64,000 nucleotides of DNA from Streptomyces alfalfae. GTDB taxonomy: Bacteria; Actinomycetota; Actinomycetes; Streptomycetales; Streptomycetaceae. The position numbers and the translations under genes are program-made. The stretch spans positions 186,001 to 250,000 of the forward strand of contig NZ_QEXM01000041.1 of NCBI RefSeq assembly GCF_004127445.1. Direction: 5' to 3'. The notes beneath the pieces were generated by a model. That model saw only the letters and a list, made by a program, of their open reading frames with translations, made no database searches and was not told the DNA's origin. Shown here one piece after another: positions 53,641 to 62,201 of this stretch; positions within the stretch are counted from its first letter, which is position 1, and each line of letters starts with the position of its first letter.

Positions 53641-54597
53641 TCACGGCGCGGGCGTGACCCCGCTTCCCACACCGCCGCTCGACTCGCTGTCGTCCACGGA
53701 CCGGATGCCGGCCGTGATCTCGTCCATGTCGGAGACGGGCGGGGCGCCGTCGGCCGCGCCGACGGCGAAGCGGACGATGATCATCGACTCGGAGCCGACA
53801 CTGGAGGCGAACGCGAGGGACTGGACGTAGCCGCCCGGTCCCTTCGCCGTGTGGACGCGCCAGCGCACGTAGTAGCCCGCGCGGCCCGCGACCGCCACCT
53901 GGCCCGCCTTGACCTGCTCGTGGCCGGTCACGCCGCCGTAGGGCTGCCGGTCGAGCTTGTCCTTGTCGTAGGCGGCCTCCGCCGCGTCCTCGATGTCTCC
54001 GAGGGCGAGCGCCTTGGGGTCGGTCTCGTTCGTGCCGGTGGCGGTGTTCGAGGTGACCGTGCCGTGGCGGCAGAGGCCCGAGTCGCCGGGGCAGTCGACG
54101 ATGTCGGGCGTCTGGATCGTCGCGCCGCCGCCGACGGTGTCGTCGTCCTTCTCCCAGCCCTTCGGCACGGGCAGCGTGATGCCGTTGAGGTCGTCGACCA
54201 GGGTGTCCGGGTCGGGGTCGGCGGTCGGGGACCGCGTCTCCTTCTCCGTGGGGGTCGGCGCGGGACCGGTCTCCGCCTCCGTGCTCGGCGCGGCCACGGC
54301 CCCGGGGCCGTCGTCGTCCTTGCCGAGGACGACGACGCCCGTGACGATCGACGCGACGAGCACGACTCCGGCGGCGGCCAGCGCGAGGATCTTCGCGCGG
54401 CCGCCGCCGGAGGACGCCGGCGCCATCACCGCCGTCGCGGCGGGGTCGGGCGCGGGGCCGAAGCCCTGCGCCGCCGGGGCCGCTTGGGGAACCTCGGGGG
54501 TACGCCGGTGCTCGGTCCACGCGGTCCCGTCCCACCAGCGCTCGACGGCGCTCTGGTGCGGGTCCGGGTACCAGCCGGGCGGAGGCGACATGCTCAT
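53641..54597 (-). CDS. DUF2510 membrane protein with exposed C-terminal domain
   Basis: Predicted 318 residues. The N-terminal DUF2510 module (PPGWYPDPHQSAVERWWDGT, then AWTEH) is the cytoplasmic Trp-rich motif common in actinobacterial membrane proteins. A linker leads to one membrane helix at about 68-90 (KILALAAAGVVLVASIVTGV). A Pro/Thr/Glu linker and a folded outside domain of about 190 residues with two Cys (DIVDCPGDSGLCRHG) follow. It may be a regulator or substrate-binding protein at the envelope. Start 54597 (MSMSPPPG) or two codons later. Unknown function. Confidence 0.75.
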   Translation of the reverse strand: MSMSPPPGWYPDPHQSAVERWWDGTAWTEHRRTPEVPQAAPAAQGFGPAPDPAATAVMAPASSGGGRAKILALAAAGVVLVASIVTGVVVLGKDDDGPGAVAAPSTEAETGPAPTPTEKETRSPTADPDPDTLVDDLNGITLPVPKGWEKDDDTVGGGATIQTPDIVDCPGDSGLCRHGTVTSNTATGTNETDPKALALGDIEDAAEAAYDKDKLDRQPYGGVTGHEQVKAGQVAVAGRAGYYVRWRVHTAKGPGGYVQSLAFASSVGSESMIIVRFAVGAADGAPPVSDMDEITAGIRSVDDSESSGGVGSGVTPAP

Positions 54598-54625
54598 CCC
54601 GGAACTGTAGGACGTGGCGCGGAGG

Positions 54626-55924
54626 TCAGTACACCGAGTCCCGCTGGTCGGGCACGACCGAGCCGTCGGCGTGCCGGACCGGGCCCTTGGCGCCGTCGTG
54701 TTCGTTGTACGCGGCGGTGGAGCACGGGTAGGCGCCGGACTTGCGCGGCAGCGGCTCGATGAACATCGGGTTCACGACCCAGCGGCCGTCGGCGTTGTCG
54801 TACGCGCGGCACATGAACTCGGCCTTGTTGCGGTTGAGCACGAGGTGCGCGCCGGTGGCGTCGCCGACGAAGGTCACGTCGGTGTCGGCGTCACCGCCGC
54901 CGAGCGCGATGCGGTGGGCGCGGTCCTGCTTCTGCCAGGCCGCCTCGCCCTTGACGCCGTAGATCTCCTGGTTGATCCAGCACCGCTTGCCGTCGATGTA
55001 CGGGATGGCCTCGCCCTTGTTGGCGGGCACTCCCCCGCAGCCCTGGTTCCAGGTCGTGATGCGGCCACGGCGGTCCAGGACGGAACGGATGGCGACGGTG
55101 TGGGCGCGGTCGATGCCCACGCTCCTCGACCAGACCTCGGTGACCGGCTCGGAACCCGCCGAGACGATGTAGACGTCGAACCCGGCCTTCTTGAGGGTGC
55201 GGATCAGGTCGCGCTGCTGGTCGTAGTAGCGCACGTAGCCGGGGATCTCGTGGGTGCCGACGGTCTGCGTGGCGCCGACGGGGGCGGCGAGCGCCTCCTT
55301 GCGGGCCTTCGCGGCGTACGACTCCAGTTCGGGGACGGTGTGCCCGGCGAAGATCTGCGGTACCCAGGCGTACTGCGGGACGGTGTGGCGGTGGTCCCAC
55401 GTCCCGGCGAAGGCGGCGGCGCCGCTCATCGTCCTGCCGTCCTCGCGAATCTCGAAGATCTCGTCCGCGCAGTCGGTGTCGGTGGACGTGGGCAGCGGCG
55501 CGCCGACGGGGACCTTCGTGCCGCAGGCCTTGGTGAGCGCGCGGTGCGCGGCGTCGGTCATCCACTTGCTGGTGGACTTCCAGCTCTTGGGGCGCAGGAT
55601 CTTGTCGTGCCGAAGCGACCAGGCGATGGTCGCGTCGGTCACGTCGTTCTTGGTGATGGTGTTGTCCCAGTCGAAGGCGGCGACCGGGCGCTTCCCGCCG
55701 TGTCCGAGGTGGGGGTGCGCGCAGCGCCCGCGCTCGTCGATCATCCGCTGGAGCTTGGCCCGGTTGTCACCGTGCCACTTCAGTTTCTTCGAGAGCTGCG
55801 GGCAGTGCGCCGCGGTGGTACGGGAGTTCGCGGGCGTGGCGGCGGCCGCGGAGGATGCTGCGGGCACGGCCGCCAGGGAGGCGGCCGTGGCGAGCGTCAG
55901 CGCCACAAGGTGTCTGGTACGCAT
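54626..55924 (-). CDS. Secreted HAD-superfamily phosphatase
   Basis: Predicted 432 residues. Sec signal (RHLVALTLATAASLAAVPAA, cleavage after SSAAAA). HAD motif I is AAFDWDNTITKND (D-x-D-x-T), a motif II-like segment is VYIVSAGSEPVTEVW, and the acidic motif IV is LGGGDADTDVTFVGDATG. The arrangement resembles secreted phosphorylcholine-type phosphatases. Six or more Cys suggest disulfides outside the cell. It could release phosphate or choline-like alcohols; its place next to an amine/ethanolamine-utilisation cluster is suggestive, but no direct link is shown. It precedes the DUF2510 gene. Confidence 0.85.
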   Translation of the reverse strand: MRTRHLVALTLATAASLAAVPAASSAAAATPANSRTTAAHCPQLSKKLKWHGDNRAKLQRMIDERGRCAHPHLGHGGKRPVAAFDWDNTITKNDVTDATIAWSLRHDKILRPKSWKSTSKWMTDAAHRALTKACGTKVPVGAPLPTSTDTDCADEIFEIREDGRTMSGAAAFAGTWDHRHTVPQYAWVPQIFAGHTVPELESYAAKARKEALAAPVGATQTVGTHEIPGYVRYYDQQRDLIRTLKKAGFDVYIVSAGSEPVTEVWSRSVGIDRAHTVAIRSVLDRRGRITTWNQGCGGVPANKGEAIPYIDGKRCWINQEIYGVKGEAAWQKQDRAHRIALGGGDADTDVTFVGDATGAHLVLNRNKAEFMCRAYDNADGRWVVNPMFIEPLPRKSGAYPCSTAAYNEHDGAKGPVRHADGSVVPDQRDSVY

Positions 55925-55990
55925 GTGAGTGGACCGTACATCAGTCTTGTGCGGGTGACGATGTGCCGGCCTCGCGCACCGGGTCTCCGG

Positions 55991-56773
55991 CTACAGCGGG
56001 GTCACGTACGCCCCGGAGATGCCGCCGTCCACGAGGAAGTCGGTGGCGTTGACGAACGAGGAGTCGTCGCTGGCGAGGAACGCCACCGCGGCGGCCAGCT
56101 CGTCGGCCTCGGCGAAGCGGCCCACCGGGATGTGCACGAGGCGGCGCGCGGCGCGCTCGGGGTCCTTGGCGAACAGCTCCTGGAGCAGCGGGGTGTTGAC
56201 CGGCCCCGGGCAGAGCGCGTTGACGCGGATGCCCTCGCGGGCGAACTGCACGCCGAGTTCGCGGGACATGGCGAGGACGCCGCCCTTGGACGCGGTGTAG
56301 GAGATCTGCGAGGTCGCGGCGCCCATCCGCGCCACGAACGAGGCGGTGTTGATGATGGAGCCCTTGCCCTGGCGGCGCATGTAGGGGATGGCCGCCTTGC
56401 AGCACAGGTAGACGGAGGTGAGGTTGACCTCCTGGACGCGCTTCCATGCCTCGATGCCGGTGTCGAGGATGGAGTCGTCGTCGGGCGGTGAGATGCCCGC
56501 GTTGTTGAAGGCGACGTCGACGGAGCCGTAGGTGTCGAAGGCCGCCTTGAAGAGGGCGTCGACCTGCTCGGCGTCGGTGACGTCGACCCGGACGAAGAGC
56601 CCGCCGACCTCCTCGGCGGCCTTCTTGCCCGCGGCCTCGTCGATGTCGCCGCAGACGACGTGGGCGCCCTCGGAGGCGAGGCGGCGCGCCGTGGCGAGCC
56701 CGATGCCGCTGCCGGCGCCGGTGATGACGGCGGTGCGGCCCACCAGGCGGCGGCAGATGGTCTGGTCGGTCAT
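55991..56773 (-). CDS. SDR-family oxidoreductase of the glutamylation cluster
   Basis: Predicted 260 residues. The classical short-chain dehydrogenase plan: NAD(P) motif AVITGAGSGIGLATARRLAS, NNAG in VAFNNAGISP, catalytic Ser in INTASFVARM, YxxxK in ISYTASKGGVLAMSRELG, and the C-terminal FLASDDSSFVNATDFLVDGG. It reduces or oxidises a hydroxy/keto compound. The gene is 6 nt downstream of the aldehyde dehydrogenase gene and belongs to the unit glnA4-type / aldehyde dehydrogenase / SDR, so it probably acts on the alcohol end of the glutamylated amine (inference). Confidence 0.88.
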   Translation of the reverse strand: MTDQTICRRLVGRTAVITGAGSGIGLATARRLASEGAHVVCGDIDEAAGKKAAEEVGGLFVRVDVTDAEQVDALFKAAFDTYGSVDVAFNNAGISPPDDDSILDTGIEAWKRVQEVNLTSVYLCCKAAIPYMRRQGKGSIINTASFVARMGAATSQISYTASKGGVLAMSRELGVQFAREGIRVNALCPGPVNTPLLQELFAKDPERAARRLVHIPVGRFAEADELAAAVAFLASDDSSFVNATDFLVDGGISGAYVTPL

Positions 56774-56778
56774 GTGGC

Positions 56779-58206
56779 TCAGGCCTCCGTGGTCTCGGCG
56801 CGCTCGGTCTGCTCGGTCTGCTCGGTGTTCTCGGTGTTCTCGGGCTGCTCGGTGCTGATGAAGACGTTCTTGGTCTCCGTGAAGGCGTGCAGGGCGTCCG
56901 GGCCGAGCTCGCGGCCGAGGCCGGACTGCTTGTAGCCGCCGAAGGGGGTCCAGTAGCGGACGCTGGAGTGCGAGTTGACGGACAGGTTCCCCGCCCTGAC
57001 CGCCTGCGAGACGCGGAGCGCTCGGCCCACGTCACGGGTCCAGATGGAGCCGGAGAGGCCGTAGTCGGTGGCGTTGGCCAGACGTACGGCGTCGGCCTCG
57101 TCGTCGAAGGGGATGACGACGGCGACGGGGCCGAAGACCTCCTCCGTCGCCACCGGGGCCGCGGGGTCGACGTCGGTGAGCAGCGTCGGCGGGAACCAGA
57201 AGCCGGGACCTTCCGGGGCCGTGCCGTGGATGCCGTCGCCGGGGGTGACGTAGGACCGGACGCGGTCGAGCTGGGTCCGGGAGATCAGCGGACCCATCTG
57301 GGTCTTCTCGTCGGACGGGTCGCCCACGACGACGGACTCGACCGCGGGCGCCACGATCTCCACGAAGCGGTCGTACACCGAGCGCTGCACCAGGACGCGG
57401 GTGCGGGCGCAGCAGTCCTGGCCGGAGTTGTCCAGGTACGACATGGGCGTGGCGAGGGCCGCCGCCTCCACGTCGGCGTCGGCGAAGACGATGTTCGGGC
57501 TCTTGCCGCCGAGTTCGAGGGTCAGCCGCTTCACCCGGTCCGCGCACCCGGCCATGATCTGCTTGCCGACGCGGGTGGAGCCGGTGAACACGATCTTGGC
57601 CACGCCGGGGTGCTCGACCAGCGCCGCGCCGGCGACGCCGCCGTCACCGGGCAGCACCTGGAAGAGGCCTTCGGGAAGGCCCGCCTCCAGGGCGAGTTCG
57701 GCGAGGCGCAGCGCGGTGAGCGGCGTCGTCTCGGCCGGTTTGAGGATCACCGCGTTGCCCGCCGCGAGGGCGGGGGCCGTGCCCCACGCGGCGATCGGCA
57801 TCGGGAAGTTCCACGGGGCGATGACGCCCACGACGCCGAGGGGTTCGAGGACGGTGACGTTCAGGCCGCCGGGTACGGGGATCTGCCGGCCGCTCAGCCG
57901 CTCGGCTCCCCCGGCCGAGAAGTCGAGGAGGTCGCGGACGTTGCCTGCCTCCCAGCGGGCGTTGCCGATGAGGTGGCCCGCCTCGCGCACCTCCAGGCGC
58001 GCCAGGTCCTCGAGGTGGTCGTCGACCCGGGCGGCGAAGCGGCGCAGGAGCCTGGCCCGGTCGGCGGGGGCTGCGGCGGCCCACCGTTCCTGGGCCCACG
58101 CGGCACGGGCGACGGCGACGTCGACGTCCTGCGCGGTGGCGGCGGGGATGGTCGCGACGACCTCTTCGGTCGCCGGATTGAGTACCTGCAGCACGGTGTT
58201 CCTCAC
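56779..58206 (-). CDS. Aldehyde dehydrogenase of the glutamylation cluster
   Basis: Predicted 475 residues. ALDH core: NVTVLEPLGVVGVIAPWNFP (cofactor), TPLTALRLAELALEAGLPEG, KIVFTGSTRVGKQIM, catalytic Glu in LTLELGGKSPNIVFADADVE and catalytic Cys in SGQDCCARTRVLVQRSVYD, then EEVFGPVAVVIPFDDEADAV. It would oxidise a gamma-glutamyl aldehyde to the acid, as PuuC does in the putrescine pathway. Only 3 nt separate it from the stop of the glutamine-synthetase-like gene. The C-terminus ends in a low-complexity run (EQPENTENTEQTEQTERAET) coded by short repeats. Start is GTG at 58206. Confidence 0.9.
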   Translation of the reverse strand: MRNTVLQVLNPATEEVVATIPAATAQDVDVAVARAAWAQERWAAAAPADRARLLRRFAARVDDHLEDLARLEVREAGHLIGNARWEAGNVRDLLDFSAGGAERLSGRQIPVPGGLNVTVLEPLGVVGVIAPWNFPMPIAAWGTAPALAAGNAVILKPAETTPLTALRLAELALEAGLPEGLFQVLPGDGGVAGAALVEHPGVAKIVFTGSTRVGKQIMAGCADRVKRLTLELGGKSPNIVFADADVEAAALATPMSYLDNSGQDCCARTRVLVQRSVYDRFVEIVAPAVESVVVGDPSDEKTQMGPLISRTQLDRVRSYVTPGDGIHGTAPEGPGFWFPPTLLTDVDPAAPVATEEVFGPVAVVIPFDDEADAVRLANATDYGLSGSIWTRDVGRALRVSQAVRAGNLSVNSHSSVRYWTPFGGYKQSGLGRELGPDALHAFTETKNVFISTEQPENTENTEQTEQTERAETTEA

Positions 58207-58209
58207 CTC

Positions 58210-59619
58210 TCACATGCGTTCGAAGGAGCGGCGGAGCTCCCAGTCGGTCACCGCGGAGTCGAAGGCGTCCAGCTCGACCCGCGCCATGTTGCGGTAGTGC
58301 GCGACGACCTCGTCGCCGAAGGCGGCCTTCGCGATGGGGCTGTTGTCCCAGAGCTCGGCGGCCTCGCGCAGGGTGGTGGGGACGTGCGCGTACTCACCGG
58401 CATAGGCGTTGCCCGTGCACTCCTCGGGCAGTTCGAGCTGCTGCTCCACGCCGTACAGGCCGGCCGCGACGAGGCCGGCGACCGCGAGGTAGGGGTTCAC
58501 GTCGCCGCCGGGCAGCCGGTTCTCGAAGCGCAGGGAGCGGCCGTGGCCGACGACGCGCAGGGCGCAGGTGCGGTTGTCCTGGCCCCAGGCGACGGCGGTG
58601 GGGGCGAAGGAGCCCGGCCTGAACCGCTTGTAGGAGTTGATGTGGGGCGCGTAGAGCAGGGAGAAGTCGCGCAGCGCGGCGAGCTGGCCCGCGAGGAAGT
58701 GCCGCATGAGGGGCGACATGCCTCCCCCAAGCTCTCGGCTCCGCTCGAGCAGGGGGGACCCCCATGGGTCGTCCGCGGTGCCCGCCATGGCGTTGGCGCC
58801 GTCGGCGTCCTGGAGCGAGAGGTGGATGTGGCAGGAGTTGCCCTCGCGCTCGTTGAACTTGGCCATGAAGGTGAGCGAGACGCCCTCCTGGGCCGCGATC
58901 TCCTTGGCGCCGGTCTTGTATATGGCGTGCTGGTCGCAGGTGACGAGGGCTTCGTCGTAGCGGAACACGATCTCGTGCTGGCCGGGGTTGCACTCGCCCT
59001 TGGCGGACTCCACGACGAGGCCGGCCGCCGCCATCTCGTTGCGGATGCGGCGCAGGAGGGGTTCGACGCGTCCGGTGCCGAGGACCGAGTAGTCGATGTT
59101 GTACTGGTTGGCCGGGGTCAGGCCCTTGTACCCGGCGTCCCACGCCTGCTCGTAGGTGTCCTTGAAGACGATGAACTCCAGCTCGGTGCCCACATGGGCG
59201 GTGAGGCCGAGTCCGGCGAGGCGGTCGAGCTGGCGGCGCAGGATCTGGCGCGGCGCGGCGACCACGGGCGAGCCGTCGTTCCAGGCGAGGTCCGCGATGA
59301 GCATCGCCGTCCCCTCGTTCCAGGGGACCCGGCGCAGGGTGGCGGGGTCGGCGTGCATGGCGAAGTCGCCGTAGCCGCGGTCCCACGAGGACATCGCGTA
59401 TCCGTCGACGGTGTTCATCTCCGTGTCGACGGCGAGGAGGTAGTTGCAGCCCTCCGTGCCGTGTTCGAGGACCTCGTCGAGGAAGAAGCGGGCGGCGAAC
59501 CGCTTGCCCTGGAGCCGCCCCTGCATGTCGGGGAAGGCCAGGACGACAGTGTCGATCTCGCCGCTCGCGACGAGGGCCTTGAGCTCCTCGACGGCGAGCG
59601 GGGGTGTGCGGTCTGCCAC
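58210..59619 (-). CDS. glnA4: Glutamine synthetase-like gamma-glutamylamine synthetase (GlnA4 type)
   Basis: Predicted 469 residues. The GS fold is clear: N-terminal DMQGRLQGKRFAARFFLDEV, then GKGECNPGQHEIVFRY-type KGECNPGQHEIVFRYDEALV, CHIHLSLQDADGANAM, APTAVAWGQDNRTCALRVVG and RFENRLPGGDVNPYLAVAGL. The family glutamylates amines instead of ammonia. By position and neighbours it corresponds to GlnA4, the gamma-glutamylethanolamide synthetase of S. coelicolor, which starts ethanolamine breakdown. An in-frame palindromic repeat adds about 15 residues (WGSPLLERSRELGGG, about 286-300). It is divergent from a GntR regulator over 75 bases. Confidence 0.8.
   Translation of the reverse strand: MADRTPPLAVEELKALVASGEIDTVVLAFPDMQGRLQGKRFAARFFLDEVLEHGTEGCNYLLAVDTEMNTVDGYAMSSWDRGYGDFAMHADPATLRRVPWNEGTAMLIADLAWNDGSPVVAAPRQILRRQLDRLAGLGLTAHVGTELEFIVFKDTYEQAWDAGYKGLTPANQYNIDYSVLGTGRVEPLLRRIRNEMAAAGLVVESAKGECNPGQHEIVFRYDEALVTCDQHAIYKTGAKEIAAQEGVSLTFMAKFNEREGNSCHIHLSLQDADGANAMAGTADDPWGSPLLERSRELGGGMSPLMRHFLAGQLAALRDFSLLYAPHINSYKRFRPGSFAPTAVAWGQDNRTCALRVVGHGRSLRFENRLPGGDVNPYLAVAGLVAAGLYGVEQQLELPEECTGNAYAGEYAHVPTTLREAAELWDNSPIAKAAFGDEVVAHYRNMARVELDAFDSAVTDWELRRSFERM
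58720..58764. repeat. Palindromic GC-rich repeat inserted in frame in glnA4
   Basis: GCCTCCCCCAAGCTCTCGGC followed by TCCGCTCGAGCAGGGGGGACCCCCA. It can fold as TCCCCC-AA-GCTC ... GAGC-A-GGGGGGA. It shares both ends with the pheT element at 42267. It lies between codons for ADD P and GGMSPLMRH, in frame. Confidence 0.7.
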
Positions 59620-59652
59620 GGGAAGAGCCTCCTTGGGTCAGCCGAGGGCCAT

Positions 59653-59672
59653 AAGGTATTGCGGAGAACCTT
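59653..59672. promoter_or_regulatory. Candidate GntR operator between glnA4 and gntR
   Basis: AAGGTATTGCGGAGAACCTT has inverted AAGGT/ACCTT arms (5+10+5) in the 75-bp divergent promoter region. AAGGTAT occurs again at 60600-60606, before the permease gene, which would place the permease under the same regulator. Confidence 0.5.
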
Positions 59673-59694
59673 TGCTTGGGAAGGGGGTGCGGGC

Positions 59695-60504
59695 ATGTCG
59701 CACACGGAAGAGGGCATCCGGCCCGCGCGGGGCGGACGGGGCACGGGGGACGCGCGGAGTGCGGGAGGCGCGCGGGGTGCGCCGAACACCCGGGACGACG
59801 ACCGGCTGACCCCGGTGCTGCGTCCGGTGCGCGCCGGCAACGGCTTCGAGGAGGCCCTGGAGCAGATCCTCCAGGTGGTACGCCTCGGTCTGGTGCCCGG
59901 CGGCGAGCGCCTGCCCTCGGAGCGGGAGCTCGCCGACCGCCTCGGCATCAGCCGCGTCACGCTGCGCGAGGTCCTGAAGGTGCTCCAGGACCAGGGCCTC
60001 GTCGAGTCGCGGCGCGGGCGGTACGGCGGCACCTTCGTGCGCAGGCGACCGGAGGCGGCCGGCGAGGACGAACTGCGCCGCAGGGTCGCGCACGTGGACG
60101 TCGAGGACGCGCTGCGCTTCCGCGAGGTGCTCGAAGTGGGCGCGGCCGGGCTCTGCGCGGCGCACGGCCTCGACGCGGGGCAGGCGGACCGGCTGCGGGA
60201 CGCGCTGGCGCGCACGCACGACGCGCCGCTGGCGGAGTACCGCCGCCTGGACACCCTGCTGCACCTGACGCTCGCCGAGCTGTGCGGGTCGCCGACGCTG
60301 GCCGCGCAGTACGCGGCGGTGCGGGCGACCGTGAACGACCTCCTGGACTGCATCCCGCTGCTGGTGCGGAACCTGGAGCACTCCCAGCGCCAGCACACCG
60401 CGCTCGTGGAGGCGGTGCTCGACGGGGACGCGGACGGGGCGCGGGAGATGATGCGCGAGCACTGCGCGGGTACGGCGGCGCTTTTGCGGGGATTCTTGAC
60501 GTGA
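59695..60504 (+). CDS. FadR/GntR-family regulator of the ethanolamine-type cluster
   Basis: Predicted 269 residues from ATG at 59695 with AAGGGGG upstream. A Gly/Arg-rich N-terminus of about 35 residues leads into a GntR winged helix (GERLPSERELADRLGISRVT, LREVLKVLQDQGLVESRRGR) and an all-helical FCD ligand domain (FREVLEVGAAGLCAAHGL, HLTLAELCGSPTLAAQYAAV, QHTALVEAVLDGDADGAREM with His residues for a metal). It faces the synthetase, aldehyde dehydrogenase and SDR genes and precedes a permease gene, so it most likely controls all of them in response to the amine or its glutamyl derivative. Confidence 0.87.
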   Translation: MSHTEEGIRPARGGRGTGDARSAGGARGAPNTRDDDRLTPVLRPVRAGNGFEEALEQILQVVRLGLVPGGERLPSERELADRLGISRVTLREVLKVLQDQGLVESRRGRYGGTFVRRRPEAAGEDELRRRVAHVDVEDALRFREVLEVGAAGLCAAHGLDAGQADRLRDALARTHDAPLAEYRRLDTLLHLTLAELCGSPTLAAQYAAVRATVNDLLDCIPLLVRNLEHSQRQHTALVEAVLDGDADGAREMMREHCAGTAALLRGFLT

Positions 60505-60658
60505 GGGTCGCCGGGGCGGCCGGACACGGCGGGCGTGACGGGCCCCGCGTCGCCGACGGAGTGGCGCACGGGTCTTGCCATCCCCCATGGGGGCCCGCAA
60601 AGGTATGGCTCCGTTCCATTGAGTCGTCCGCCGCAGTGCCGCCGCTAGGAGCCGTGCC

Positions 60659-62134
60659 ATGACCGTGGAGTCCTCCGGACCGAGCCCCGCCGAACCACGT
60701 CCCGCTGAGCCGGGCCCCGCCGGCCCCGGGGACGACTACCTGGAGCGCAGGACGCTCCGCCGGGGCAACGCGGGCTGGGTGCTGCTCACCGGCCTCGGCG
60801 TCGCCTACGTCGTCTCCGGCGACTACTCCGGCTGGAACTCGGGCCTCGCGGAAGGGGGCTTCGGCGGCCTCGGCATCGCCATGGCGCTGATGGGCGTGAT
60901 GTACGCCTGCATGGTCTTCTCGCTGGCCGAGCTCTCCTCCGTACTGCCCACGGCCGGCGGCGGCTACGGCTTCGCGCGCCGGGCGCTCGGCCCCCTGGGC
61001 GGCTTCCTGACCGGCACGGCCATCCTCATCGAGTACATCCTGGCGCCCGCCGCGATCTCCATCTTCATCGGCGACTACGTGGAGTCGCTCGGCCTCTTCG
61101 GGCTGACCTCGGGCTGGCCGGTCCACCTCGCCTGCTTCGTCGTCTTCATCGGCATCCACCTCTGGGGCGTCGGCGAGGCGCTGCGGTTCAGCTTCGTCGT
61201 GACCGGCATCGCGGTGGTGGCGCTGCTCGTCTTCGCGGTCGGCGCGTTCACGGAGTTCGACGCCTCCCGCCTCGACGACATCCCCGTGGACGCGGACGCC
61301 TTCGGCGCCAACTCGTGGCTGCCGCTGGGGCTGCTCGGCATCTGGGCGGCGTTCCCGTTCGGCATGTGGTTCTTCCTCGGGGTCGAAGGGGTGCCGCTGG
61401 CCGCCGAGGAGACCAAGGACCCGGCGCGCACGCTGCCGAAGGCGATCCGCTGGTCCCTGTGCATCCTGGTCCTCCTCGCCCTGCTGACCTTCTTCGCCGC
61501 GGCGGGCGCGCGCGGCTCGGCGGCCATCCAGTCGGCGGGCAACCCGCTGGTCGAGGCGTTGCAGCCGGACGGCGAGGCGACCGGTCTGAGCCGCGTCGTC
61601 AACTACGCCGGGCTCGCGGGCCTGGTGGCCTCCTTCTTCTCCCTCATCTACGCGGGCTCCCGCCAGCTCTTCGCGCTCTCCCGGGCCGGCTACCTGCCCC
61701 GCTTCCTCTCGCTCACCAGCAGCCGCAAGGCCCCCTACCTCGGCCTGCTCGTCCCCGGCGCGATCGGCTTCGGGCTCGCGGCGGCCACCGGGGACGGGGC
61801 CAGGATGCTGAACGTCGCGGTGTTCGGCGCCACTATCAGCTACGCCCTGATGTCGCTCTCGCACATCGTCCTGCGCCGCCGCGAGCCGGACCTCGCACGG
61901 CCCTACCGCACCCCCGGCGGCGTCCTCACCTCCTCCGTCGCCCTCGTCCTCGCCTGCGCGGCGCTGGTCGCCACGTTCCTGGTGGACGTGACGGCGGCGT
62001 TCATCGCGCTCGGTGTGTACGGGGTCGCCATCGCCTACTTCGGCCTCTACAGCCGCAAGCACCTGGTGGCCCGCGCCCCCGAGGAGGAGTTCGCCGCCCT
62101 TGCCGCGGCCGAGGCGGAGCTGGCACGCGACTGA
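60659..62134 (+). CDS. APC-superfamily amino acid/amine permease
   Basis: Predicted 491 residues with about twelve hydrophobic helices. APC marks: GLGVAYVVSGDYSGWNSGLA with a G-rich first-helix segment, SLAELSSVLPTAGGGYGFAR, ILIEYILAPAAISIFIG, MWFFLGVEGVPLAAEETKDP and GSRQLFALSRAGYLPRFLSL. The NSGLAEGGFGGL segment and the WNSG pattern resemble bacterial ethanolamine permeases (EAT family). It probably imports ethanolamine or a related amine for the glutamylation pathway. GGAG lies 8 nt upstream of the ATG. Same direction as the gntR gene, 154 nt after it. Confidence 0.85.
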   Translation: MTVESSGPSPAEPRPAEPGPAGPGDDYLERRTLRRGNAGWVLLTGLGVAYVVSGDYSGWNSGLAEGGFGGLGIAMALMGVMYACMVFSLAELSSVLPTAGGGYGFARRALGPLGGFLTGTAILIEYILAPAAISIFIGDYVESLGLFGLTSGWPVHLACFVVFIGIHLWGVGEALRFSFVVTGIAVVALLVFAVGAFTEFDASRLDDIPVDADAFGANSWLPLGLLGIWAAFPFGMWFFLGVEGVPLAAEETKDPARTLPKAIRWSLCILVLLALLTFFAAAGARGSAAIQSAGNPLVEALQPDGEATGLSRVVNYAGLAGLVASFFSLIYAGSRQLFALSRAGYLPRFLSLTSSRKAPYLGLLVPGAIGFGLAAATGDGARMLNVAVFGATISYALMSLSHIVLRRREPDLARPYRTPGGVLTSSVALVLACAALVATFLVDVTAAFIALGVYGVAIAYFGLYSRKHLVARAPEEEFAALAAAEAELARD

Positions 62135-62201
62135 CCGCCGCGCGGACACAGGGAACGGGCGTAGACACGGGAACGGCACGCATCCGAGGAGACGGGACGC
62201 A

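Noticed and set aside
56887..60504. 1200-codon plus-strand open frame across the aldehyde dehydrogenase and synthetase genes
   Set aside because: Antisense shadow of two well-supported enzymes; only its end, from 59695, is the real GntR regulator.
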